From positions 868,001 through 932,000 of the forward strand of contig CAWFTJ010000003.1 of NCBI GenBank assembly GCA_963818685.1: a stretch of 64,000 nucleotides of DNA. Reading direction: 5' to 3'. The DNA is from CAJCJE01 sp963818685. Lineage in GTDB: Bacteria; Actinomycetota; Actinomycetes; Mycobacteriales; Pseudonocardiaceae. A model generated the notes under the pieces. It searched no databases. It was not told the DNA's origin and saw only the letters and a list, made by a program, of their open reading frames with translations. Of the stretch, positions 16,956-25,466 are shown in pieces. Numbering within the stretch: position 1 is the stretch's first letter; each line of letters starts with the position of its first letter. Both the position numbers and the translations under genes were made by a program.

Positions 16956-18401
16956 TCATCCGCCCTCAACCGCGAGTTCGGCATCAGCACTGCTGAGATC
17001 GACGGCGTCACGGGACCGCGCGAAGTACGGTGACCCGCGCCGCCAGGCGATCGCCAGCGGGACGACGCCGATGGCGAGCGCGCCGAGGCCGATGCCGTTG
17101 ACCGCGGCCGTGTTGCTGTGGATGGACTCGCCGAGCACCCAGAACAGGAACGCGGCGCCGACCAGCGGCCAGAGGCCGATGAAGATCGCGTTGCGCACCG
17201 AGGCGAAGATCTCCCTGCGATACGTGATCACCACCGCGACGCCGGCAAGGCCGTAGTAGAAGGCGATCTGCAGGCCGATCGCGCTGATCGCGTCGGTCAT
17301 GATCGTGCCGACCGAGCCGAGCAGGTTGGACAGCACGAACAACAGCAGCGACACCACGGCGACCACGATCGTGGCCAGCCACGGCGTGCGCCACTTGGCG
17401 TGGGTGCGGCCGAACGCGCCGGCCAGGGTGCGGTCGCGGCCCATCGCGAACATGGTCCTGGTGACCTGGATGAGCGTGGTTTCCAGGGTCGCGACCGTGG
17501 AGAGCATCGCGGCGACGGACAGGACCCTGCCGCCAACACCGGGCCAGATCGCCTGGCCGAGCACGGCAAGCAGGTTGCCGCTGTTGCCGCTGATCGCGTC
17601 GTTGGTGAGCAGCAGGTTGACCAGCATGGTGAAGCCGAGGAACAACGCGAACACGATCAGCATGCCCACGATGCCGCCGAGCCCGGCCGAACGCCGCGCC
17701 GAGCGGGTCTCCTCGTTGAGGTTGGCCGCGACATCCCAGCCCCAGTAGTAGAAGGCGGCGACCAACGCGCTCGCGGCGAATCCGCTGAATCCGGTGAAAT
17801 GCCCGAAACCCAACCAGGAGAACGAGAACGCGTGCACCGCGATGTGCGGAGCGCGGACGAATCCGATGACCACGAACACCAGCAGGATCGCCACCTCGAT
17901 GCTGGACATGATCCACTGCGCCCGCGCGGTGATGTGCGCGCCGAGCAGCACCACCGCGACCATGACCGCGAACCAGGCCGCGCCGACCAGCGTGACCAGT
18001 GCCGTGTTGTTGGCCAGCGCCGGATCGAACAGGGACACGGTGAGCGAACCGGCCGGCAGTGAGCCGGCGACCATGAAGATGGTGGCCGAGACGATCAGTG
18101 CCCAACCGGACAGGAAGCCGAGCGCGGGATGCAGTGCCCTGCCGACCCACGCATAGCTCGCGCCCGCGTTGACCTCGGTTCGGCCGAGATGGCTGAACGC
18201 CAAGGCGATGCCGAGCATTGGCACCCCGCAGTAGAGCAGTGCGGCCGGACTGGCCAGGCCGGCGACCGCGACCAGGGTCGCCGTGCTCGCGGCGATCGAG
18301 TAGGCGGGCGCGCTGCCGGCGACGGCCATCATCGCGGTGTCGGACGCGCCGAGCACGCCGGCCCGCAAGGTGTTGTCGGGCTGTGCGGGGGAGTGGGTCA
18401 T
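16956..18401 (-). CDS. APC-superfamily amino acid/polyamine permease
   Basis: 481 residues with about twelve transmembrane helices; the N-terminal part LGASDTAMMAVAGSAPAYSI and the helix 1 break GVPMLGIALAFSHLGR are typical of amino acid-polyamine-organocation permeases. ATG 18401 is chosen (a ribosome site GGAGG lies upstream) over a long unlikely N-terminal extension. It is 12 bases upstream of the Lrp gene and divergent from the dehydrogenase gene, so it probably imports the amine that the cluster degrades. Confidence 0.9.
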   Translation of the reverse strand: MTHSPAQPDNTLRAGVLGASDTAMMAVAGSAPAYSIAASTATLVAVAGLASPAALLYCGVPMLGIALAFSHLGRTEVNAGASYAWVGRALHPALGFLSGWALIVSATIFMVAGSLPAGSLTVSLFDPALANNTALVTLVGAAWFAVMVAVVLLGAHITARAQWIMSSIEVAILLVFVVIGFVRAPHIAVHAFSFSWLGFGHFTGFSGFAASALVAAFYYWGWDVAANLNEETRSARRSAGLGGIVGMLIVFALFLGFTMLVNLLLTNDAISGNSGNLLAVLGQAIWPGVGGRVLSVAAMLSTVATLETTLIQVTRTMFAMGRDRTLAGAFGRTHAKWRTPWLATIVVAVVSLLLFVLSNLLGSVGTIMTDAISAIGLQIAFYYGLAGVAVVITYRREIFASVRNAIFIGLWPLVGAAFLFWVLGESIHSNTAAVNGIGLGALAIGVVPLAIAWRRGSPYFARSRDAVDLSSADAELAVEGG

Positions 18402-18484
18402 GGGCCGACCTCCGTGCCTGACCTGGGATGCGGGTCGTGTCGGGTCATTTAAGGTGCTGAGAACGCGGATGTCAACGTCGTTGT

Positions 18485-18499
18485 CAACTAAATTAGTTG
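18485..18499. promoter_or_regulatory. Perfect palindrome in the permease/dehydrogenase divergent promoter
   Basis: CAACTAA-A-TTAGTTG, a 15-bp perfect palindrome in an AT-rich patch of otherwise GC-rich DNA, midway between the divergent starts at 18401 and 18601. Related to the site at 16445; the likely binder is the Lrp protein encoded at 16464. Confidence 0.6.
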
Positions 18500-18600
18500 C
18501 CAATATGGTGAAGCTCGATTGATAACGTGGCGTGCACGTCGGTAACGCAACCATTTCCGTGTGTTACGGTCATCGCACGCGACCTGGTGAGGAGCTGTCC

Positions 18601-20034
18601 GTGCCCGACAAGATCGCCTTTCACAACGTCATCGACGGCCAGGCCACGGATGCCGAGGACGGTCGCCTACTCGACATCATCGACCCGGTCAGCGGCTCGG
18701 TCTACGCGACAGCCCCGCTCTCCGGCGAAGCCGATGTCGACACCGCGTTGACGGCGGCGGCGAAGGCATTCGAAACCTGGCGCGACACGACCCCCGCCGA
18801 GCGGCAACGGGCACTGCTGCGCATCGCCGACGCGATCGAGTCGCGCGCCGCCGAGTTCGTCCGGGTCGAGTCGGCGGACACCGGGAAACCGTTGGCGCTG
18901 ACCACATCCGAGGAGATCCCGCCCTGCGTCGACCAGCTCCGCTTCTTCGCGGGCGCCGCGCGGGTATTGGAGGGCCGGTCGGCAGGCGAGTACCTGGCTG
19001 GGCACACCTCGTTCGTGCGTCGTGAGCCGATCGGCGTGTGCGCGCAGGTCACGCCGTGGAACTACCCGCTGATGATGGCGGTCTGGAAGATCGCGCCCGC
19101 GCTCGCCGCCGGCAACACGATCGTGCTCAAGCCATCGGACACCACGCCGGCCAGCACGACGCTGCTCGCCGAGGTGGCCAACGAGTTCCTCCCGCCGGGC
19201 GTGTTCAACGTGATCTGCGGCGACCGCGACACCGGCAGAGCCCTTGTCGCACAACCGATTCCGGCCATGGTGTCGATCACCGGCAGTGTGCGTGCCGGCA
19301 TGCAGGTCGCCGAGGCGGCAGCCGCCGACCTCAAGCGAACGCACCTCGAACTCGGCGGCAAGGCCCCTGTCGTCGTCTTCGACGACGCGGACGTAGCGGC
19401 GGCCGCGGAAGGCATCGCGGGCGCCGGCTACTTCAACGCGGGCCAGGACTGCACCGCCGCGACCCGGGTCCTGGTCGCGCGGGGCGTACATGACGATTTC
19501 GTTGCCGCGCTTGCCGAACAGGCCGCCAACACCGTGACCGGCGCGCCCGACCAGGACGTCTACTACGGCCCGCTGAACAACCCGGACCAGTTCGCCCGCG
19601 TCGCCGGCTTCCTCGACCGACTACCCGACCACGCGTCGGTCCGTGCGGGCGGCCAGCCGGTCGGCGGGCCGGGCTTCTTCTTCCAGCCGACCGTCGTTGA
19701 CGGGCTGCGCCAGCAGGACGAGATCATCCAGAACGAGGTGTTCGGCCCGGTGATCACCGTGCAGACCTTCGCAGCTGAGGCGCAGGCGCTGGCCATGGCC
19801 AACGGCGTGCGCTACGGCCTTGCCGCGAGCGTGTGGACCCGCGATCACGCTCGCGCCATGCGGATGTCCAAGAAGCTGGACTTCGGCTGCGTGTGGATCA
19901 ACACGCATATCCCGATCGTCGCGGAGATGCCGCACGGCGGGTTCAAGCAGTCCGGCTACGGCAAGGACCTGTCCATGTACGGGTTCGAGGACTACACCCG
20001 GATCAAGCACGTGATGAGCAACATCGAGAGCTGA
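18601..20034 (+). CDS. Aldehyde dehydrogenase (gamma-aminobutyraldehyde dehydrogenase-like)
   Basis: 477 residues. The catalytic Glu250 lies in LELGGKAPV and the nucleophile Cys284 in NAGQDCTAATR, the latter motif typical of aminobutyraldehyde/betaine aldehyde dehydrogenases; the NAD-binding TPWNYPL is at 151-157. GTG 18601 is used because GAGGAG lies seven bases upstream. Together with the aminotransferase it would turn an omega-amine into the corresponding acid, for example putrescine to GABA (inference from motif plus context). Confidence 0.9.
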   Translation: MPDKIAFHNVIDGQATDAEDGRLLDIIDPVSGSVYATAPLSGEADVDTALTAAAKAFETWRDTTPAERQRALLRIADAIESRAAEFVRVESADTGKPLALTTSEEIPPCVDQLRFFAGAARVLEGRSAGEYLAGHTSFVRREPIGVCAQVTPWNYPLMMAVWKIAPALAAGNTIVLKPSDTTPASTTLLAEVANEFLPPGVFNVICGDRDTGRALVAQPIPAMVSITGSVRAGMQVAEAAAADLKRTHLELGGKAPVVVFDDADVAAAAEGIAGAGYFNAGQDCTAATRVLVARGVHDDFVAALAEQAANTVTGAPDQDVYYGPLNNPDQFARVAGFLDRLPDHASVRAGGQPVGGPGFFFQPTVVDGLRQQDEIIQNEVFGPVITVQTFAAEAQALAMANGVRYGLAASVWTRDHARAMRMSKKLDFGCVWINTHIPIVAEMPHGGFKQSGYGKDLSMYGFEDYTRIKHVMSNIES

Positions 20035-20037
20035 GCC

Positions 20038-20643
20038 TCAGCCGACCGGATGCTCCGCCGCAGCAGCGGCCCGCTCGACCTTGGCGCGGTAGGCGGCCCA
20101 CCATCGCGCGTCTTGTTCGGGTAGGTTGCTGACGCCCGCGCGCAGGCCGGCCCCGCCGTCGATCAGCTCGCGGACGATGTCCGCGTGGCCCGCGTGCCGG
20201 GTGGTCTCGGCCAGCATGTGCACCAGGATCGTGTGCAGCGTGACGATGGCGCGCTCACCGGACCAGTGCGGCACCCTGCCGGTCGAGTCGAGATCCAGCA
20301 TGGTGATCGTCTCGTCGCCGTGCGCGCAGGCGCGGCGGTAGCCCTCGATGATCGTCGCGCTCGGCTCGTCCGCCCGCGCCCACATGTCCACATTGGGCTC
20401 GGCATCCTCGTCGTGCAGCCACTCCGGCGTGTCCGGGAAGGGCCTGCCGAACGTGTCCGCGAAATAGCTGATCTCGCAGCCGGTCAGGTGCTTGATCAGG
20501 CCGAGCAGGTTGGTCGCCGTCGGCGTGAGCGGGCGCCGCAGGTCGTGTTCGGACAGTCCGTCCAGCTTCCACAGCATGGTGTCGCGCGCGGTGCGCAGGT
20601 AGTGGTGCAGGACGGACTTCGGATCGGACTTCGGCTCGGTCAT
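20038..20643 (-). CDS. DinB family protein (putative metal-dependent enzyme)
   Basis: 201 residues, a four-helix DinB/mycothiol-maleylpyruvate isomerase-like fold. Helix 1 begins YLRTARDTMLWKLDGLSEHDLR, the first metal-ligand region is LIKHLTGCEISYF near 49-61, and the second His pair is HMLAETTRHAGHADIVREL near 141-159. The family acts on thiol conjugates such as mycothiol, but the substrate here is unknown. It ends three bases after the dehydrogenase stop, convergent. Confidence 0.88.
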   Translation of the reverse strand: MTEPKSDPKSVLHHYLRTARDTMLWKLDGLSEHDLRRPLTPTATNLLGLIKHLTGCEISYFADTFGRPFPDTPEWLHDEDAEPNVDMWARADEPSATIIEGYRRACAHGDETITMLDLDSTGRVPHWSGERAIVTLHTILVHMLAETTRHAGHADIVRELIDGGAGLRAGVSNLPEQDARWWAAYRAKVERAAAAAEHPVG

Positions 20644-20783
20644 GCCGGGGAGTCTGGCACGACCGGCCGACAGAAGTTCGATGATCAGGCTTTGCTGGGA
20701 GAGCGACCAGCGAGTTCACCAAGTATCGGCGTCGAGCCGACAGGTCATTGACCGATCGCCGACCTGCCGGACACGCTTGGCGT

Positions 20784-21428
20784 ATGCCCTCGACCACCAT
20801 TGGAATTCTCGGCGCCGGCCGGGTCGGCTCGACCATCGCCAACGGCTTCGCCGCGACCCGGCACGATGTCGTCGTCGGCACCAGGGACGGCGCGCGGCCG
20901 AAGGACTGGAAGGGGCCGGCGAACGTCACCTTCGCCGACCATCGCAGCACCGCGCGGGACGCCGACGTCGTGTTCAACGCGACACCCGGCGACACAGCGG
21001 TCGAGCGACTCGGCGCGCTGCGTGCCGAACTGGCCGGCAAGGTGCTGGTGGACATCGCGAACGCGCTGCGGCGCGGCGAGAACGGCGAGCCGGAGACCCT
21101 GCTCTACCCGAACAGCAGCCTCGCGGAGCACCTCCAGGCCGCGCTGCCGGACACCAAGGTGGTCAAGACCCTCAACACCATGACCTTTCTGGTGATGGCA
21201 ACGCCCGACGTGACCAGCACGCCGCCGTCGGTGTTCCTGTCCGGAAACGACAAGCAGGCCAAGGAGACCGTCGCCGGCCTGCTCGGCGAACTGGGCTGGC
21301 ACGACGACTGGATCGTCGACCTCGGCGACGTGCGCACCGCCCGAGGGCCGGAGGCGTTCCTGCTGCTCGTTCCGCAGATCATCCGCTCGCGCGGCTTCAT
21401 CCCGTTCGCCATGACCCTCGCCATCTGA
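20784..21428 (+). CDS. NADPH-dependent F420 reductase-like dinucleotide-binding protein
   Basis: 214 residues. It opens TTIGILGAGRVGSTIANGF with the GAGRVG glycines at 10-15, followed by a VVGTRDG loop at the end of strand 2 typical of NADP-dependent FNO-like proteins. Length and layout (VDIANALR, VKTLNTMT, LSGNDKQAKE) match the NADPH-dependent F420 reductase/NAD-binding family common in actinobacteria. Whether it reduces F420 or another substrate is not decidable here. Confidence 0.85.
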   Translation: MPSTTIGILGAGRVGSTIANGFAATRHDVVVGTRDGARPKDWKGPANVTFADHRSTARDADVVFNATPGDTAVERLGALRAELAGKVLVDIANALRRGENGEPETLLYPNSSLAEHLQAALPDTKVVKTLNTMTFLVMATPDVTSTPPSVFLSGNDKQAKETVAGLLGELGWHDDWIVDLGDVRTARGPEAFLLLVPQIIRSRGFIPFAMTLAI

Positions 21429-21460
21429 CGCCCAGGTCAACCACCTCCCCGTGTCACCGT

Positions 21461-21480
21461 TCGAACATATGTTCTATAAT
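21461..21480 (+). promoter_or_regulatory. LexA (SOS) box overlapping a promoter
   Basis: TCGAACATATGTTCTA (21461-21476) matches the actinobacterial SOS box form TCGAAC-N4-GTTCGA at 14 of 16 positions and contains the perfect palindrome GAACATATGTTC. It overlaps a perfect TATAAT -10 hexamer (21475-21480), so LexA binding would block the promoter of the small gene at 21515. Confidence 0.75.
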
Positions 21481-21514
21481 CGGTGTGCGACGGTGAGCCG
21501 TGGGGAGGCTTGGG

Positions 21515-21832
21515 ATGCGGCGAGGGCAGCACTATCAGACGGTGCCGAGGCACGTGGAGGTCATGGAGCACACCGGCGGCGAGTCGTTGGCGCGCATGAC
21601 GGACTGGGTGATCGATCTGCACCTGAGCGGGTTGATCCCGAGCGAGGTCTCGTTCGACACGATGGACGACGGCGGTCAGCCGGTGGGGCGGCTGCACGTC
21701 GGGCCGGGCGCGGATGCGTTGATCACCAGGGGCGGTCTCCTGGTGTTCCACCCTGGTCGGCGGCCCGGTCCCGGCATGCTGGAGGTGGTCGACGCGCAGC
21801 GGTTCTACCGGGAGTTTCAGCCATTGCACTGA
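21515..21832 (+). CDS. Small protein of unknown function, probably SOS-regulated
   Basis: 105 residues, beginning MRRGQHYQTVPRHVEVMEHT. No known domain was recognised; the middle (VIDLHLSGLIPSEVSFDTMDDGG) and the end suggest a small alpha/beta fold. ATG 21515 is chosen over GTG 21500 because GGGGAGG lies six bases upstream. The LexA-type box and TATAAT directly upstream suggest DNA damage induction. Its 3' end overlaps a convergent membrane gene by 16 bases. Confidence 0.7.
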   Translation: MRRGQHYQTVPRHVEVMEHTGGESLARMTDWVIDLHLSGLIPSEVSFDTMDDGGQPVGRLHVGPGADALITRGGLLVFHPGRRPGPGMLEVVDAQRFYREFQPLH

Positions 21833-22080
21833 TCACCGCGCGCGCCCAGTTGCGCCGGCGCCCAGTTCCACGCGAACAACACGAACAGGGCGGCGAACAG
21901 GACCGAGACGGCCACGTTCGCGCCGACGATGAGATTCGCGGTCAGCTGGATCTTGTCCTCGGACAACGGCTGGGCCTGCGCGCCGGCAGGCACGTTGGCG
22001 GCGCTCAACACGTCAGCGACGGCCTGCCGGGTGACGATCGCGACCACCACGCCAACCAGCCGGACGGCTGCGGTGAGCAC
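21817..22080 (-). CDS. Small two-helix membrane protein
   Basis: 87 residues from a GTG at 22080, with hydrophobic helices at about 1-25 and 50-72 separated by a polar loop. The open frame extends upstream without a clear start (GAGLLGWV precedes the GTG), so the true N-terminus may be slightly longer. Resembles small actinobacterial membrane proteins without known function. Confidence 0.5.
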   Translation of the reverse strand: MLTAAVRLVGVVVAIVTRQAVADVLSAANVPAGAQAQPLSEDKIQLTANLIVGANVAVSVLFAALFVLFAWNWAPAQLGARGDQCNG

Positions 22081-22190
22081 CCACCCCAGAAGGCCAGCAC
22101 CAGCGTGACGGGCGGGGCGGGCTTTCGGTCATATCGGAAAAGTGATCGTTGGCCCGCGCGGTGTCGGACCCGGGTTGTACGGTACGGCAC

Positions 22191-22988
22191 GTGGCTACCC
22201 TGGTGACCTTCCACGCCCACCCCGACGACGAGTGCATCGGTTGCGGCGGCGTGATGCGGATGGCGTTCGAACAAGGACATCGCGTCGTGCTCGTGGTCGC
22301 GACCAAAGGCGAGAACGGCGAGGTGCCAGACGATTTCCTCGCCGACGGCGAACAACTGTGGGAGCGGCGGGTCAAGGAAACGCACGCGTCGGCCGAGATT
22401 CTCGGCGCGGCGCGGGTGGAGTTCCTCGGCTACCTCGACTCCGGGATGATGGGCGAGCCGACCAACGACGCGGCCGGCTCGTTCTGGACAGCTCCGATCG
22501 AGGAGGCCGCGCAGCGCCTCGCCGACATCCTCCTCGACGAGCAGGCCGACGTGCTCACCGTCTACGACGACCACGGCGGTTACGGCCATCCGGACCACAT
22601 CCAGGTGCACCGGGTCGGCCTGCGCGCGGCTGAGATCGCCGGCACGCCGCGCGTCTTCCAGAACACCATGAACCGCGACTACATGGCACGCGTGTTCACC
22701 AAGTTCCGCGATCAGGCCGTCGAGCAGGGCGTCGAACTGCCCGAGGCGCCGGAGGGCAGCGACCAGTTCGGCACCTCGGAGGCGGAGCTGACCGCGGCCG
22801 TCGACGTATCGTCCTACCTGGACTTCAAGAAGGACGCGATGCGCGCGCACGCCAGCCAGATCAGCGAGCAGTCGTTCTTCCTTGCCGTGCCGGACGAGCT
22901 GTTCCGCGCGATGTGGGGCACGGAATGGTTCATCAGGGCCGGCCAGGGGCCCGGAATCACCGAGACGGACCTGATGTCCGGCCTGTGA
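22191..22988 (+). CDS. PIG-L family deacetylase (mycothiol conjugate amidase-like)
   Basis: 265 residues. The zinc-binding motif AHPDDE is at 9-14 and the second cluster GYGHPDHIQVH near 123-133, the signature of LmbE/PIG-L deacetylases including mycothiol S-conjugate amidase Mca and MshB. The GTG at 22191 is chosen: the zinc motif falls at the usual distance and a TACGGT hexamer lies seven bases upstream. It could cleave mycothiol conjugates during detoxification or another N-acetyl sugar; the sequence alone does not decide. Confidence 0.87.
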   Translation: MATLVTFHAHPDDECIGCGGVMRMAFEQGHRVVLVVATKGENGEVPDDFLADGEQLWERRVKETHASAEILGAARVEFLGYLDSGMMGEPTNDAAGSFWTAPIEEAAQRLADILLDEQADVLTVYDDHGGYGHPDHIQVHRVGLRAAEIAGTPRVFQNTMNRDYMARVFTKFRDQAVEQGVELPEAPEGSDQFGTSEAELTAAVDVSSYLDFKKDAMRAHASQISEQSFFLAVPDELFRAMWGTEWFIRAGQGPGITETDLMSGL

Positions 22989-23159
22989 CGCTCAGCCTGA
23001 GTTTTAAGGTGCCGGTGGCCGATCGGAACCCGGATAAAACTCAAGCTTGACAACTCCCGACAAAGCCAACAGCCACCAGTCGTCCCTCGACGCGCCGACC
23101 ACCAGTGAAATGCTGGGGCGCCGCCGGCAATTGACGGGTGCGTCGAACGTGGCGCCGTT

Positions 23160-23346
23160 GCCACGTTCGACATATAGCCGGGTCGCCGATTCGGCGCCCG
23201 GCCGAGTCCGGCGGCGAGCAACTGGAGGGAACACGGATACGGCTCGCGGATTCCGCCGCGTTCCAGATTGCTGATCGCCGCGCGCTCACTCCGGACTTGT
23301 CCGCCGACTGTTCCTGCGTCATGCCAGCTGCGGCTGTCTGAGCCAT
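23160..23346 (-). pseudogene. Remnant of an XRE-type DNA-binding domain
   Basis: Two frames reconstruct the start of a helix-turn-helix domain: MTQEQSADKSGVSAR (from the region of ATG 23346) continuing in another frame as AISNLERGGIREPYPCSLQLLAAGLG. This is the N-terminus common in large XRE/NB-ARC-type regulators. The rest of the gene is missing. The surrounding 22989-23545 stretch contains nothing else recognisable. Confidence 0.6.
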
Positions 23347-23545
23347 CCTAGCCAGCCCTGACGCACGTCACGGGCACCCGAACCGAGCAAATGTGCCGGC
23401 TAGTTGTCCGGTCAGATGACATGGACTGCGGCCATCCGGGCAAGGATGCTGGTCACTGCCAACCGCACGTCCACCCTTGCGGGGGCTCGAAATCAACACC
23501 GGTAAGGGGAAGCTGAACGGCATTTAAAGATTCAAGGAAAGGAAC

Positions 23546-24022
23546 ATGATGACTATATTGCGACGATTTGTGGTTGTGATCGCTAGCGTGATCGCAATGG
23601 TGGCAGTCGGCGCGGGTGTAGCCTCAGCCGGCCCAGCCAGCTCGACGTACCGCTACCTGTGCACCGAAGACCCGTACCCTAACTTCTGCGCCACTGCGCA
23701 AGGGGCGTCAAACTATGTGGTGATGGGGATGACCAGTAGCATTACCAACTGGTATTACCCGACCGGCAGCGCCTACACGACGATCAGGCAGGCCGATACT
23801 ACGTTGTGCATGCAGCTGGACCACGCCGACAGAAACCGCATCATCGAGGCCACGTGCGGCACAGCGAGCTATCAGAAGTGGGATCTCACCAGTCGCAGCC
23901 AGTTCCGCAGCGAGTATGACCCATCCGTGTGCCTGACCACCCCCGAAACCGGCGGCATTCTCTATGTCGGGGGATGCAGTACGACCGGTTCCTGGACTCA
24001 GACCTTCCATGCACTGACCTAG
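23546..24022 (+). CDS. Small secreted protein, ricin-type beta-trefoil-like
   Basis: 158 residues with a clear Sec signal peptide (basic start, hydrophobic core, cleavage near ASAGPA, residue 28-30). The mature part is Cys- and aromatic-rich with repeats resembling ricin-B trefoil units (CMQLDHADRN...YQKWDLTS and CLTTPETGG...WTQTF), suggesting carbohydrate binding. An excellent ribosome site (AAGGAAAGGA) precedes the ATG. Base composition is visibly less GC-rich than its neighbours, so horizontal acquisition is possible. It is only a partial trefoil by length, so the fold is a guess. Confidence 0.7.
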   Translation: MMTILRRFVVVIASVIAMVAVGAGVASAGPASSTYRYLCTEDPYPNFCATAQGASNYVVMGMTSSITNWYYPTGSAYTTIRQADTTLCMQLDHADRNRIIEATCGTASYQKWDLTSRSQFRSEYDPSVCLTTPETGGILYVGGCSTTGSWTQTFHALT

Positions 24023-24191
24023 CCTGGTACGGCAGCCGCAGACTGTGATCTTGTCCGGTATGCCGCGATCACTACGGCGGCCACCATGTGATCAACTTCG
24101 AGGTGTGGTGAGACTTGAAGAGAACATGGTGGCCGCGCCGCCGGCGTTATCGGAAATGGCTGCCTAAATAAGACCAGATGCCCGCTGAGTC

Positions 24192-25331
24192 TTAGGCCGA
24201 GCGCAGGATGAGCAGCGAGATTTCGCTCGGCGCGAACACGCGCAGCGGCGGGCCCCAGAAACCCGCGCCCCTGCTCGTGTAGAGCTGGGTGCGCTCGTTG
24301 ATCCGCTGCAAGCCTTGCAGATAGCCCTGCTCCAGCCGGACGAGCAGGTGGAACGGCCAGATCTGGCCACCGTGCGTGTGCCCGGAGATCTGCAGGTCGA
24401 CGCCGCCTGCCGCGGCCGTCACGACCTGCTTGGGCTGGTGGGCGAGCAGCACGATCGGGGTGTCCGGGTCGGTGTCGGCCAGCGCGGCGGGGAGGTCGGC
24501 GCCGTGGCCGGCCAGGCCGGAGGAGGCCGCGGTGCGATCGTCGATGCCGGCGAAGACGATCGTGTCGCCGCCCCGCTCGATCGTGTGGTGCCGGTTGTGC
24601 AGCGGGTCCCAGCCAAGGGAGCCCATGTGGTTCAGCCAGTTCTGGGCCTGGCTGAAGTACTCGTGGTTGCCGGTGATGTAGAGCTTCGCCTCGGTGGCCA
24701 CGATGTCGCCGAGCGGGTCGACCTGCGCCCTGCGCTGCTCGACGGTGCCGTCGGCGAGGTCGCCGGCATGGCAGACCACGTCCGGCTTCAGCTCGTTCAC
24801 CGCGGCCGCGACCCGTTGCGACCAGTCGAGCCGGTTGATCGGCCCGTAGTGCGTGTCCGCGAGCACGACGACGCGCAACCCGTCGAGTCCCTTGCCGAGC
24901 CGGGGAATGACCACGTCGACCGCGCGGATTCTGGGCAGCCGCATGGCTTCGCGGTTGCCGTAGGCGACCAGTACAATGCTCACCGCGAGCGCGGCCAGTG
25001 CGGTGATCCGGCAACGCAGCGGATCGTCCACCCCGGACAGTGCGAGCACGAGCCGGACGATAAGACCGAAGATCGACCAGACGAACAGCACCCAGATCAC
25101 GCCGAGCGTGGTGTCGCCGGTGCGCGCCAGCACGTCGCTCCCGCCGCCCCGGTGCCCGCGCCACATGGCCAGCGGCAACCCGACGATGCCCACCGCGAAC
25201 ACCACGGTACCGATCACGAAGGCCGGGGTCGGCCACGAGTCGGAGGCGACGACCGTCCACCACGGCACGCCGAACAACAGCAGCAGGACGACGACCAGGA
25301 CGAGGAAGAACAGCGGACGAGCGCGTCTCAT
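24192..25331 (-). CDS. Membrane-anchored metallophosphoesterase
   Basis: 379 residues. Four N-terminal hydrophobic helices (about 5-25, 38-58, 75-97, 108-125) precede a calcineurin-like phosphoesterase domain with all dimetal motifs: ADTHYG near 156, AGDLADG near 190, TGNHE near 220, AHQPK near 295 and SGHTHGGQ near 315. This layout is that of the YkuE-like family, which hydrolyses phosphoesters at the membrane face. Substrate unknown. Confidence 0.9.
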   Translation of the reverse strand: MRRARPLFFLVLVVVLLLLFGVPWWTVVASDSWPTPAFVIGTVVFAVGIVGLPLAMWRGHRGGGSDVLARTGDTTLGVIWVLFVWSIFGLIVRLVLALSGVDDPLRCRITALAALAVSIVLVAYGNREAMRLPRIRAVDVVIPRLGKGLDGLRVVVLADTHYGPINRLDWSQRVAAAVNELKPDVVCHAGDLADGTVEQRRAQVDPLGDIVATEAKLYITGNHEYFSQAQNWLNHMGSLGWDPLHNRHHTIERGGDTIVFAGIDDRTAASSGLAGHGADLPAALADTDPDTPIVLLAHQPKQVVTAAAGGVDLQISGHTHGGQIWPFHLLVRLEQGYLQGLQRINERTQLYTSRGAGFWGPPLRVFAPSEISLLILRSA

Positions 25332-25466
25332 CGGCGGTACGGCACCTTTCCCAAGAACCGTGCCTACCAGGCCGGTGCGAGTAGCTGAATGCCTAGTTTA
25401 CCCGTCCCGCGCGGGCGGCCGGCCGAGCCAACATCGTGACCAGCTGCACCAGGAATCACGCGAATG

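Noticed and set aside
24023..24191. Possible transposase remnant downstream of the secreted trefoil gene
   Set aside because: I could not find a transposase frame or terminal repeats in this short stretch.
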